Assembly: GCA_964469555.1 (NCBI GenBank)
Contig: CAYYAQ010000021.1
Location: forward strand, 1 to 47,033
Length of the DNA: 47,033 bases
Direction of reading: 5' to 3'
DNA from: CAYYAQ01 sp964469555
GTDB taxonomy: Bacteria > Planctomycetota > UBA1135 > UBA2386
Position numbers and translations under genes: made by a program. The notes beneath the pieces were generated by a model. The model made no database searches. It had not been told where the DNA came from and saw only the letters and a program-made list of their open reading frames with translations. Shown in pieces: positions 24,913 to 33,701 of this stretch (position 1 is the stretch's first letter; each line of letters opens with the position of its first letter).

Positions 24913-27303
24913 TCAGCCGCGGAGCTCAGCGCCGACTTCGGTGGCACGGTCGCGGACCTTGGAGAGGTATTTCTCCTCGTCCTTGTTCGTGAGGGTGCGG
25001 TCGGCGGCGCCCAGCGTGACGGTGAAGTTGAGGCTCTTGCTGTCCGCGGGCAGTCCCTCGCCTCGGTAGACCTCGAAGAGTTCGACGGAGCGGACGAGCT
25101 TCTTGCCGACGGCGCGGAGGAAGTCGGCGCACTGCTTGACCTGCACGCTGTTGGGGACCATGAGCGCCACGTCGACGGGCTGACTGGGGAAGCGCGACAT
25201 CTCGATGAACTTCCGCTCCGCGCGACCGACGCGCAACATCTGACGCAGGTCCAGGTTGGCGATAGCCACGCGACCGGGAATGTCCATGTCGCGGGCGACC
25301 TGCGGGTGCAACACGCCGAGGTAGCCGACGACCTCCTGGCCGAGCGTCATCGCCACCGTCTTGCCGGGATGGATCCACGACGCGTCGTCCTTCCCCAGCA
25401 ACTCGTCCAGTCCGATGTTGAATCTCTGGCGATGGAGCAAGGACAGCAACTGCGAGCGGAGCTCGGGGTAGCAGTCCTGCACCGTGGATGCGAACGCGAT
25501 CGCGATCTCCCGGGTCTCCTGGGGCAACCCGTCCTTGTCTCGCACCTCGGGCTGATAACCCTTGCCGTGCTCGAACATCCGCACCGTTTTGTGCGTGCGG
25601 AGGTTCTGCGTCAGGCTGGAGAGCAGGCTGGGCATCACGTGCCGCCTCATCCTGGCGATCTCCGGCGCGACCGGATTCTTCACCAGCGAGTACTGCCGAT
25701 CCATGGCCCCCACCGCCTCGAGCACGGAGTCGGGCACGAAGCTGTAGTTGTAGACCTCGTTCGCGCGCAGTTCGAGCGCCAGCGCCTGACACATGTCCCG
25801 GGCTAGGAACAACTCCTCCTCGCGATGCGGCACCGCCACAGTGGACACCAAGGGTGCCTCGCGGATGTTGTCGTAACGGAACATGCGACCGACCTCCTCG
25901 ATCAGGTCGTCCTCGATCCGGATGTCCTTCGAGGCGCGGAATGACGGGACGGCCAGATCGAGGTCCCCCGAATCACTGACTTCGTTCACGCCGAACTGGA
26001 GCCGCTCGAAGATGTCCTTCACGGTCGCCTGATCGACGACGTGGCCGAGTTTCAGGTCGAGGCGAGCCCGGCGCAGACGCACGGTCTTTGGCTCGTAGCG
26101 CCACTCCGCCGGATCCGTGAGGGGACCGGTTGGTGCCGCGCCCGGACACAGCTCTTGCAGCAATCCGATGAACCGGTGCACCGCGTCTTCCGCTCCTGCC
26201 GGATCGAGGGTCTTCTCGAAACGCGCGCTCGAATCGGTCCGCAGGCCGAGCCGCGTGCTCGTTCGCCGCACGGTCGCCGCGTGGAACGTCGCCGACTCCA
26301 GGAACAGGTCGGTCGTGTCGTCATCGACCATGGAGCCGAGGCCGCCCATGATCCCGGCGAGAGCCACCGGTTCGCCGCCCGAAGTGATCAGCAGGTCCGT
26401 CTCCTCGAGCTTGCGCTCCTCCTCGTCCAGGGTCGTCATGACCTCCCCCTTCTGCGCCCGGCGGATCAGGACGTCCTCCTTCAAACGGCGGCGGTCGAAC
26501 GCGTGCATCGGTTGGCCGAGGTCGAGCATCACGAAGTTCGTCAGGTCGACGAGCAGGTTGATAGACCGCTGTCCGACCGCGTGGAGCAGGTAGCGCAGCC
26601 AGTCCGGCGACCGTTGGACCTTCACCCCGCCGACGCAGATTCCCGTGTATCGCGGGCACGCCACCGCGTCGTCGATGCGCACGTCGAGGCAGGCGCCGCT
26701 GTCTTGGAACTCGATGCGGTCACCCCAGGGCGCCAGCTCCCGACCGAGGATCGCGGCGAGCTCCCGGGCGAATCCGTAATGCCCCCACAGGTCCGGACGG
26801 TGGTTGATCGACTTGTTGTCGACTTCGAGCACCTGGTCCTCCACCGAGATCACCCGCTCGAACGGGATCCCCGGGCTGTAGTTCTTGTCGAGGACGATGA
26901 TCCCGTCGTGTTCCTCCGACAGTCCGAGTTCGCGCTCCGAGCAGATCATGCCGAGCGACACCTCGCCGCGGATCTTGCTCTTCTTGATCTTGGTGCCGTC
27001 GGGGAGCGTGCTCCCCGGCTGAATCACCACGACCCTCTGCCCCGCGGCGACGTTGGGCGCGCCGCACACGATCTGGATCGGTTCCCCCGCGCCGACGTCC
27101 ACCGTCGTCACCGACAGCTTGTCCGCGTCGGGGTGCTTCTGGCGCGAGACGACGACGCCGACGACCAGGTCCTCCAACGCGCCACCGAACGTCTCGATCT
27201 CTTCGATCTCCGCGGTGCTCATCGTGAGCGCGTCACGGACCTCTTCGGGGCTCTGGTCCGAGAGGTCGACGTAGCGGGACAGCCAGTTGATCGAGATCTT
27301 CAT
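24913..27303 (-). CDS. pheT: Phenylalanyl-tRNA synthetase beta subunit
   Basis: A 796-residue PheRS beta chain. The N-terminal tRNA-binding EMAP-like domain covers about 40-150 (VVVSRQKHPDADKLSV, IVCGAPNV), followed by the B3/B4 editing region, B5 (HVVDQATVKDIFERLQFGV), the catalytic-fold-like core and a C-terminal anticodon-binding FDX-ACB domain (RFPSQPVDVALMV to DEEKYLSKVRD). It pairs with PheS in the alpha2beta2 enzyme that charges tRNA-Phe. It is last in the thrS-infC-rpmI-rplT-pheS-pheT cluster, beginning 3 bases after pheS. Confidence 0.97.
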   Translation of the reverse strand: MKISINWLSRYVDLSDQSPEEVRDALTMSTAEIEEIETFGGALEDLVVGVVVSRQKHPDADKLSVTTVDVGAGEPIQIVCGAPNVAAGQRVVVIQPGSTLPDGTKIKKSKIRGEVSLGMICSERELGLSEEHDGIIVLDKNYSPGIPFERVISVEDQVLEVDNKSINHRPDLWGHYGFARELAAILGRELAPWGDRIEFQDSGACLDVRIDDAVACPRYTGICVGGVKVQRSPDWLRYLLHAVGQRSINLLVDLTNFVMLDLGQPMHAFDRRRLKEDVLIRRAQKGEVMTTLDEEERKLEETDLLITSGGEPVALAGIMGGLGSMVDDDTTDLFLESATFHAATVRRTSTRLGLRTDSSARFEKTLDPAGAEDAVHRFIGLLQELCPGAAPTGPLTDPAEWRYEPKTVRLRRARLDLKLGHVVDQATVKDIFERLQFGVNEVSDSGDLDLAVPSFRASKDIRIEDDLIEEVGRMFRYDNIREAPLVSTVAVPHREEELFLARDMCQALALELRANEVYNYSFVPDSVLEAVGAMDRQYSLVKNPVAPEIARMRRHVMPSLLSSLTQNLRTHKTVRMFEHGKGYQPEVRDKDGLPQETREIAIAFASTVQDCYPELRSQLLSLLHRQRFNIGLDELLGKDDASWIHPGKTVAMTLGQEVVGYLGVLHPQVARDMDIPGRVAIANLDLRQMLRVGRAERKFIEMSRFPSQPVDVALMVPNSVQVKQCADFLRAVGKKLVRSVELFEVYRGEGLPADSKSLNFTVTLGAADRTLTNKDEEKYLSKVRDRATEVGAELRG

Positions 27304-27306
27304 CGT

Positions 27307-28347
27307 TCAGACTCCATCGAATTGGCTGAGGAAGCGCAGGTCGCCGCCGGTGAAGTAGCGGATGTCGTCGATGCCGTAGCGCAGCATGACCACGCGCTGC
27401 AGGCCCATGCCGAACGCGAACCCGGTGAATTCCTCTGGGTCGATGCCGCCAGCTTGAAGGACGTTCGGGTGCACCATCCCGCACGGCAGGATCTCGATCC
27501 AACCGGACTGCTTGCACACCTTGCACCCCGCCCCTTCGCAAAACGGGCAGTTGACGTCGAGTTCGAATCCCGGCTCGACGAACGGGAAGAACCCGGGCCG
27601 CAACCGTACCTTGAGATCATCCCGGCGCAGGATCACGCGCAGGCAGGTCTTCATCGTGTGGATGAGGTTCGCCGTCGATACGCCGCGGTCCACGACCAGG
27701 CCTTCCATCTGGTAGAAGGTGTGCTCGTGGCTCGCGTCGACCGTCTCCTGCCGGAAGCACCGACCGGGCACGATCACCTTTAGCGGGGGGCCCATGTCCT
27801 CCGCCACGAATCGCTGCATCGTGCGGATCTGCACCGGCGACGTGTGCGTGCGCAGCAGGGTGCCGTCCTCGAGCCAGAACGTGTCCTGGGTATCCCGCGC
27901 CGGATGGTCAGCGGGGATGTTGAGGGATTCGAAGTTGAAGTAGTCGGACTCGATCTCCGGTCCGTCTTGCCACGTGAATCCGAGCGAGGTGAAGAGATCG
28001 ACCAGCTCGTTCTGCACGACGGTGATCGGGTGCAGGGTGCCCCGCGGGATTTCCGTCCCCGGTTCGGTCGGGTCGAAGTCGGGGGCGGCCAGGTCACGCT
28101 GCATGGCCTCGTTGCTGAGACGCTCGCGCCGCTCCGCGAGCGACTTCGAGAGCTCGACCTTGAGAGCGTTCGCCGCCTTCCCGGCCGCGGGTCGCTCCTC
28201 CTTCGGAAGAGACGACACGGACTTGACCAGCTCTTGGACGGCGCCCTTCTTGCCGAACAGATCGCTATCGATCCGTGAGAGCGAAGTCTCGTCGGCTGCG
28301 GCTGCGATGGCGTCGAGCCACTCTTGGCGTCGGCTGTCCACACTCAT
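27307..28347 (-). CDS. pheS: Phenylalanyl-tRNA synthetase alpha subunit
   Basis: The catalytic class II subunit, 346 residues: an N-terminal coiled coil, then HPITVVQNELVDLF (start of the core), FRQETVDASHEHTFYQMEG (motif 2) and FAFGMGLQRVVML (motif 3). Between motifs 2 and 3 a cysteine-rich CPFCEGAGCKVC loop looks like a zinc knuckle, as also found in some bacterial PheS proteins. ATG start; it precedes pheT by 3 bases, and the spacer to rplT is 67 bases. Confidence 0.97.
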   Translation of the reverse strand: MSVDSRRQEWLDAIAAAADETSLSRIDSDLFGKKGAVQELVKSVSSLPKEERPAAGKAANALKVELSKSLAERRERLSNEAMQRDLAAPDFDPTEPGTEIPRGTLHPITVVQNELVDLFTSLGFTWQDGPEIESDYFNFESLNIPADHPARDTQDTFWLEDGTLLRTHTSPVQIRTMQRFVAEDMGPPLKVIVPGRCFRQETVDASHEHTFYQMEGLVVDRGVSTANLIHTMKTCLRVILRRDDLKVRLRPGFFPFVEPGFELDVNCPFCEGAGCKVCKQSGWIEILPCGMVHPNVLQAGGIDPEEFTGFAFGMGLQRVVMLRYGIDDIRYFTGGDLRFLSQFDGV

Positions 28348-28414
28348 GACTCACACACTAGACGTACGCCCGCCCCGGGACGAATGCAGGGACGGCGAAA
28401 TCCTGAATCGATCG

Positions 28415-28768
28415 CTAAGCGATCGCGGCCTTGGCCTGTTCGACGATCTTGGTGAAGGTCTGCGGGTCGTGGATCGCCAACTCCGACAGTTCCTTGCGGT
28501 TCAGCACGATCCCGGCCTTCTGCACGCCGTTGATGAAGCGGCTGTAGAGCAACCCGTGGGCCTGGGCAGCGGCGCTGAGGCGGGTGATCCACAGGGCGCG
28601 GAACTGACGCTTCTTCAGGCGACGCCCGGCGAACGCGAAGGCGTCGGCCCGCATGGTCTTCTCCCGCGCGGTGCGGAAGAGCCGGCTGTTGGCGCCACGG
28701 AAACCCTTGGCGCGCTTCAGGACGCGGTTTCTTCTCTGTCGGGTAGCTGGGCCGTTGCTTGCGCGCAT
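28415..28768 (-). CDS. rplT: Ribosomal protein L20
   Basis: A 117-residue, strongly basic protein with RVLKRAKGFRG near the start, the long helix with RRLKKRQFRALWITRL, and FINGVQKAGIVLNRKELSELA, all diagnostic of bL20. It is a 50S assembly protein, and in other bacteria it represses its own operon through leader RNA. It lies 42 bases after rpmI. Confidence 0.98.
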   Translation of the reverse strand: MRASNGPATRQRRNRVLKRAKGFRGANSRLFRTAREKTMRADAFAFAGRRLKKRQFRALWITRLSAAAQAHGLLYSRFINGVQKAGIVLNRKELSELAIHDPQTFTKIVEQAKAAIA

Positions 28769-28810
28769 CTCGGTGTCTCGTCGTGTTCGCGGTTGGGTCC
28801 GCTGCCGGTT

Positions 28811-29005
28811 CTAGCCGTGGAGGCAGGCCGCCATGTTCTTGCCGTGCTGGCCTACCAGGATCCGCGCCTGACGCAGGTTGCGCTTGCGCTTGCGGTCACG
28901 CCTGGCCATCAAGTGGGACGTAAACGCCTGGTGCCGCTTGACCTTGCCAGACTTGGTCAGCTTCATGCGCTTGGCAACGCCCTTCTTGGTCTTTTGCTTG
29001 CCCAT
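28811..29005 (-). CDS. rpmI: Ribosomal protein L35
   Basis: A 64-residue basic protein beginning MGKQKTKKGVAKRMKLTKSG with HLMARRDRKRKRNLR, typical of bL35 of the 50S subunit. ATG start. It precedes rplT as in most bacteria. Its usual upstream neighbour infC is about 1.1 kb away because of the inserted opposite-strand gene at 29143. Confidence 0.97.
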   Translation of the reverse strand: MGKQKTKKGVAKRMKLTKSGKVKRHQAFTSHLMARRDRKRKRNLRQARILVGQHGKNMAACLHG

Positions 29006-29142
29006 GTCTGATTATCGGCGGGAATTCGGCGGGGAAGGAGCCTGTCTCCGGGCAATCGGCTCGGAGGGAAAGGGCCGGGAAACTAGCCACGGGGCGGCGA
29101 CCGGGCAAGCTTTCCCAGCGATTTCTTTCGGCCCGCAACGGA

Positions 29143-30018
29143 ATGCAGGGCAAAGAGATCTGGAACAGGGAGCCGGTCCTCGCAACGATCCCGCTGATGC
29201 AGTTCGCGCTCCTCGGGATCCAGGCTCTGGCGTTTGTCGGCCTCGCCGTCGCCACGGTGGCGCCGGACCTGCGGCTCAAGGCCATTGGCGCGCTCCTCGT
29301 CCTCGCCATCGGGTGCGGAATCGGGGTCGCCGTCGCCGGCGTCGGCGATCGAACCCTCGAGATCAACCACCTATTCAGCGCGTACGTGGAGATGCAGGTG
29401 CAGAGCAAGGAGTTCGTGATCGAGACCGTGACGGCGTCACGCGCCGTGTGGCTCACGATCTGCGTCGGATTCTGCGGGTTTTGGGTGGTCGTGCTCCGGC
29501 TGTCGCGGGACAGCGCCCGGGCTTTCGGCGTGCCGCTCCTGCTCGCGTGGTCCGGCGTGGCCCTGCAGCTTCTCCTCGAGAAGTCCGCGGCGCCCTCGAT
29601 CCTGCTCTCGCCCTTCGACCTCGCGCCGGACCGGGTCCTGTTTCCGGCGACGCTGGCCGGGGCGTATCTGCTGGCGAAGAGCGGACGGAAGATCCTGCAC
29701 GTGTTCCTCTACCTCAGTTTGTTCATCGCGGTGACCCGACTGCCCCTCGCGGTTTTCGGGACGCTCGCGACGCGGGGAGAATGGGGTACCCACCTCGACG
29801 TCCACGGGACGGTCTTCTTCGTGCCGCCGGGTGGCGCCACGACGGTCGGGTCGATCGAGGTCGAAGCGGGCGGGGCCGAGCAGCTCTTCTGGCTGATCTG
29901 GGCGCCGCACCTGATCGTGTACCCGTTCTTCTACATGATGAGCACGGGTGGGTTTGCGTTCCTGAAGATGATGTGGGAGCGCCAGAAGGAGGTCGACCGG
30001 GCCGCGGCCACGTCCTGA
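29143..30018 (+). CDS. Multi-pass membrane protein of unknown function
   Basis: A 291-residue protein with about seven hydrophobic segments, among them ALLGIQALAFVGLAVATVA, KAIGALLVLAIGCGIGVAVA, VWLTICVGFCGFWVVVL, VLFPATLAGAYLL and FWLIWAPHLIVYPFFYM. A soluble, probably extracytoplasmic loop (about 205-250) contains DVHGTVFFVPPGG. I recognise no family. The gene lies on the opposite strand inside the thrS-infC-rpmI-rplT-pheST cluster, separated by 137 bases from rpmI and convergent with infC at 76 bases. Its base composition looks like that of its neighbours. Confidence 0.75.
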   Translation: MQGKEIWNREPVLATIPLMQFALLGIQALAFVGLAVATVAPDLRLKAIGALLVLAIGCGIGVAVAGVGDRTLEINHLFSAYVEMQVQSKEFVIETVTASRAVWLTICVGFCGFWVVVLRLSRDSARAFGVPLLLAWSGVALQLLLEKSAAPSILLSPFDLAPDRVLFPATLAGAYLLAKSGRKILHVFLYLSLFIAVTRLPLAVFGTLATRGEWGTHLDVHGTVFFVPPGGATTVGSIEVEAGGAEQLFWLIWAPHLIVYPFFYMMSTGGFAFLKMMWERQKEVDRAAATS

Positions 30019-30094
30019 GCCTGGGCGATCCCATGCCATCGAGTTGCGCGCTGATCCGCCTCCACTCGACGCAAGCGTCGCAGGAGGCGGGCGG

Positions 30095-30637
30095 CTACTT
30101 CTTCGTCAAGAGCATGATCATGCGCCTCCCCTCCATTCGGGGCGGGCGTTCGATCTTGGCGACGTCGGCCAGCTGCTCGAAGACGTAGTCGCAGACCTTG
30201 CGAGCGTTCTCCTTGTGCATCATCTCGCGACCGCGCAAGAGGCACACGACCTGGACCTTGTCACCGTTCTCGAAGAACCCTCGAGCGCGCTTGACCTTCA
30301 CCTGGATGTCGTGCTCGGCGATTTTCGGCCGCACGCGTACCTCCTTCACCTGAACGTTGTGCTGCTTCTTCTTGCTCGCCTGTTCCTTCTTCTTGGTCTC
30401 GTACTTGAACTTGCCGTAATCCATGATTCGGCAAACTGGTGGTCGCTGGTTCGGTGCGATTTCGACGAGATCGAGACCTTTGCGGTTGGCGATGGCCTGG
30501 GCATCCGCTGTGTCAATCACTCCAAGCTGGTTCTCCTCATCGTCGATGACGCGGATCTGTCGGATTCGGATTTGCTGGTTGACCCGAGGGCCTACTTCGC
30601 GGGGGGGCCGCCCACGAATCGGGCGTCTACCGGCCAT
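30095..30637 (-). CDS. infC: Translation initiation factor IF-3
   Basis: A 180-residue IF-3. RVNQQIRIRQIRVIDDEENQLGV begins the N-terminal domain, VCRIMDYGKFKYE is the family signature near the linker, and the C-terminal domain includes IQVKVKRARGFFENGDKVQV and HKENARKV. It binds the 30S subunit and checks start codons. The start taken here is ATG, unlike the AUU autoregulatory start of E. coli infC. Upstream is a 245-base spacer from thrS. Confidence 0.97.
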   Translation of the reverse strand: MAGRRPIRGRPPREVGPRVNQQIRIRQIRVIDDEENQLGVIDTADAQAIANRKGLDLVEIAPNQRPPVCRIMDYGKFKYETKKKEQASKKKQHNVQVKEVRVRPKIAEHDIQVKVKRARGFFENGDKVQVVCLLRGREMMHKENARKVCDYVFEQLADVAKIERPPRMEGRRMIMLLTKK

Positions 30638-30882
30638 ACGGGTTTGTCCTCATACTCATTCTGGTTTGTCTTTCCTTTGGTTGTTGTTGTGAAGCGACCG
30701 TTCAGGCCGAGTTGTCTCTGCTCGAACTTCTTGCGAGAGACGGGTGTGGTGGCGTAGCGGTCGGCAGGGGTCCGGAAGGGCCACCACGGGCCGGGTAGCA
30801 TAGCCCCACTGCGGGCGACCGTGACGCCCCGAAAAGCCCACCAAACGCGGAAAACTCCCGCCTTGTGCGGTCACGCCCGAGT
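30638..30882 (-). promoter_or_regulatory. infC leader region (spacer thrS-infC)
   Basis: A 245-base spacer on the minus strand with no convincing gene. It contains GTGGCC/GGCCAC-like arms and, near 30770-30810, a GGTGGC...GCCACC pair able to form a hairpin, and ends in an A-rich tract shortly before infC. Leader RNAs before infC-rpmI-rplT control L20 autoregulation in other bacteria; I do not recognise the known structure here. Confidence 0.25.
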
Positions 30883-32823
30883 TCATCGGCGCTCTACCGT
30901 CATCCGACTGAGCAAATCACCGAAGTCGTCCGGCGTCATGGCTCCGAGGTCGCCGTCGCTGCGGTGACGAACCGCCAAGCCACCGCTCTCGACCTCCTGA
31001 TCACCGACCACGCACACAAACGGCACCTTTTGAGACCACAAGTGGGTGCGGATCTTCTGTCCGATCTTTTCCGGCTCGATGTCAGCATCGACGCGGAACC
31101 CAGCTGTCGTGAGTTGCGCGGCGAGGTCCGTCGCGCGGTCCGCGTGACGCTCCCCCACCGAGACGATCACCGCCTGGACGGGAGCGAGCCAGATCGGGAA
31201 GGCGCCGCCGTAGTGCTCGACGAGGATGCCGAAGAACCGCTCGAGCGATCCCAGCAACGCCCGGTGGATCATCACCGGACGCGTCTTCGAGCCGTCCTTG
31301 TCGATGTAGGTCATGTCGAAGCGCTCGGGCTGGGTGAAGTCGGCCTGGACGGTCGAGCACTGCCAATAGCGACCGATGCTGTCCTTGATCTTGACGTCGA
31401 TCTTTGGGCCGTAGAACGCGCCGCCACCCTCATCGATCGTGTAGGGCAGTTCGAGCTTCTTCAGCGCGGACTCCAGAGCCGTGGTCGCGATATCCCATTC
31501 CGATATCTCGCCGACGTACTTCTCTGGCCGCGTGGACAGCATCAGCTGGAACTCCTCGAAGCCGAATGCCTTCAGGATGAAGAGCACGAAGTGCATGCAG
31601 CGCTCGATCTCTTGGTCCAACTGGTCGGCACGCAGGAACAGGTGAGCGTCGTCTTGCGTGAATCCGCGTACCCGCATCAGGCCGTGCAGCGTGCCTGCGC
31701 TCTCGTAGCGGTAGACGGTGCCCAACTCCGCCCAGCGAAACGGTAGATCACGGTATGACCGCCGCTTGCTGTTGTACATCTGGATGTGGAACGGGCAGTT
31801 CATCGGCTTCAACAGGTAGTCGTTGCCGTCGATGTCCATCGGGGAGTACATCGAATCCGCGTAGAAGTCGAGGTGTCCGCTGGTCTCCCACAGGGTCGCG
31901 CGGGCGACGTGTGGGCTGTAGACGATGTCGTAGCCGTCGCGTAGGTGTTCGTTGCGCCAGAACTCCTCGATCTTGTGGCGGATGAACCCGCCCTTGGGGT
32001 GCCAGAGCACGAGTCCCGCGCCGAGCTCGCCCATCGTGCTGAAGAGGTCCAGGTCGATCCCCAGCCGACGGTGGTCGCGCTTCGCCGCTTCCTCGAGGTT
32101 CTTTCGGTGCTCCTCCATGTTCGCCTTGTCGGCGAACGCGTGACCGTAGACCCGCGTGAGCATCTTGTTGCTCGCGTCGTCACCGAAGTAGGCGCCGGCG
32201 ATGGACAGCACGGCGATGCCCTCGCCGAGGTTGCCGGTACTCGGCACGTGCGGGCCTTCGCACAGATCGACGAAATCACCGCTGCGGAAGAAGCTGATCT
32301 CCTCCCCCTCCGGGATCTTGTCGATCGTCGCGACCTTGTAGACCTCGCCGTGGTCGACCATCAGCTGGCGTGCTTCGTCGCGGGGTAGGACTTCTTTCTC
32401 GAACGGCGCATTGCCCTTGATGATCTTCCGCATGCGCATCTCGATCTTCGGGAGATCCTCCATCGTGATGCCTTCATCGCCGAGATCGATGTCGTAATAG
32501 AAGCCGTAGCGCGGGTCGTCGACCGGCGGACCCTTCCAGAGCTTGACGTTGGGCCGGACGTGCTGGATCGCCTCCGCCATCACGTGGGCGGCCGAGTGGC
32601 GGATGACGTCGAGTCCCTCCGGCGTGTCGCGGGTGATGATCGAGACCGAGCTGTCCGTCGTGATCGTCTCGCGCAGGGTCACCGTCTTCTCGTCGACGTT
32701 CATTGCGACGGCGGCCTTGAGCAGGCCCTTGCTGATCGACTTGGCGATCTCGAGACCGGTCACGCCAGCGGGATACTCGCGCCGGGAACCGTCTGGGAGG
32801 GTGATCTGGATGGACTCGGTCAT
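30883..32823 (-). CDS. thrS: Threonyl-tRNA synthetase
   Basis: A 646-residue enzyme with an N-terminal TGS domain (ITLPDGSRREYPAGVTG), the editing domain with HSAAHVMAEAIQH and DLCEGPHVPSTG, the class II core with MNCPFHIQMY and RWAELGTVYRYE, the HRALLGSLERFFGILVEHY motif 3 and a C-terminal anticodon-binding domain (VQAVIVSVGERH). I start at the ATG at 32823 (MTESIQITLPDG), because an upstream in-frame start at 32865 adds a proline-rich tail unlike the family. Zinc-binding residues expected in the core (cysteine in MNCP, later histidines) are present. Confidence 0.97.
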   Translation of the reverse strand: MTESIQITLPDGSRREYPAGVTGLEIAKSISKGLLKAAVAMNVDEKTVTLRETITTDSSVSIITRDTPEGLDVIRHSAAHVMAEAIQHVRPNVKLWKGPPVDDPRYGFYYDIDLGDEGITMEDLPKIEMRMRKIIKGNAPFEKEVLPRDEARQLMVDHGEVYKVATIDKIPEGEEISFFRSGDFVDLCEGPHVPSTGNLGEGIAVLSIAGAYFGDDASNKMLTRVYGHAFADKANMEEHRKNLEEAAKRDHRRLGIDLDLFSTMGELGAGLVLWHPKGGFIRHKIEEFWRNEHLRDGYDIVYSPHVARATLWETSGHLDFYADSMYSPMDIDGNDYLLKPMNCPFHIQMYNSKRRSYRDLPFRWAELGTVYRYESAGTLHGLMRVRGFTQDDAHLFLRADQLDQEIERCMHFVLFILKAFGFEEFQLMLSTRPEKYVGEISEWDIATTALESALKKLELPYTIDEGGGAFYGPKIDVKIKDSIGRYWQCSTVQADFTQPERFDMTYIDKDGSKTRPVMIHRALLGSLERFFGILVEHYGGAFPIWLAPVQAVIVSVGERHADRATDLAAQLTTAGFRVDADIEPEKIGQKIRTHLWSQKVPFVCVVGDQEVESGGLAVRHRSDGDLGAMTPDDFGDLLSRMTVERR

Positions 32824-33199
32824 GGGTAGGGGGCGGATTAGACTGGGGCCGGTCGGAGAGGGCAAGGATTGAGGTGGGCTACCGGATGCGCCTGAGTCTC
32901 ACGCCGGGGACCGCCGGCAGCCGCGACGGCTTCCGGCGCGCGTCGTGCACGTACACCTGCGTCCTCGGCGGAGCGTCGATTCCACCGCCTGGGCTGAGGC
33001 GAGCGCTACCAGCGATCGAGAGACACCGGACGTGCAGCATGGCGGGTGCCAACGTAGCCCCAGAGCGGGTATTCGGTGTCGATGTCCCGTGCGGTTCGCC
33101 GCGAACATCTGCCGCACCTTCGGAGTTCCTTCTGCCCCGGACGTCTTCTTGTGCGCCGCCATTGCCCAGAGGTTTCCCCGGAGCCCTAATAGCCGACGC
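32824..33199. other. Intergenic stretch between thrS and the small lipoprotein gene
   Basis: 376 bases between two diverging genes. Competing open frames on both strands have poor composition (arginine- and proline-rich, no recognisable domain), and I see no RNA gene or repeat. It probably holds the promoters of thrS and of the lipoprotein gene. Confidence 0.4.
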
Positions 33200-33627
33200 A
33201 TGAACACCACGATCAGGGCTTTCGCGCTCGCACTCCTCACCGCGGTCGCGTGCGGATGCAGATCGCACGATCCACCCGATGACAAGACCCCTAACAAGAA
33301 GGCGGACGCCGGTGCGAGAATCATCGGCGCCGGTTCCACGGAGCTTCCCATGGACGTCCACAGCCAGTCCCGACCCAACGAAGTCCGGGTCGCACACGCG
33401 CGCCTCGACCTCACCCTTGCGATGAAGCACAAGCACTACCGCTACACCGGCGACGCGATGGAGTTTCTCGCCAACACGGGCGACGGAAGTTCATCCTGCC
33501 GATCTTCAAGGAGATGGTGAAGACCCAGCAGGGGAAACAGCACGCGGAAGAACTGTACGGCGCCATCCAAACCCGGGTGCATTCGATCACGTTGAACTCG
33601 TTGAAGAAGATCATGGGCAAGAAGTAG
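33200..33627 (+). pseudogene. Small lipoprotein with a single frameshift
   Basis: The ATG at 33200 starts a signal with a lipobox-like ACGC (C20), then a polar mature part to FLANTGDG. From about 33485 the frame breaks: the original frame hits a stop soon after, while a neighbouring frame reads KFILPIFKEMVKTQQGK and onward to LKKIMGKK with a stop at 33625-33627. Restoring one G in the GACGGAAG at 33482-33489 gives an uninterrupted protein of about 141 residues. It may be a sequencing or assembly error. Function unknown. Confidence 0.65.
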
Positions 33628-33701
33628 CAATCGCACCGACGACGTGCCAAGCTCACGGACTCCACATACCCAGCTCTGTCGTCCCTGTTTCCCGCTCTTC
33701 C

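Noticed and set aside
26041..27783. Long plus-strand open frame opposite pheT and pheS
   Set aside because: Shadow of two clear synthetase subunits; translation is arginine- and aspartate-rich without a domain.
32874..33436. Competing short open frames on both strands between thrS and the small lipoprotein gene
   Set aside because: Low-complexity arginine- and proline-rich translations, no start signals and no recognisable family.
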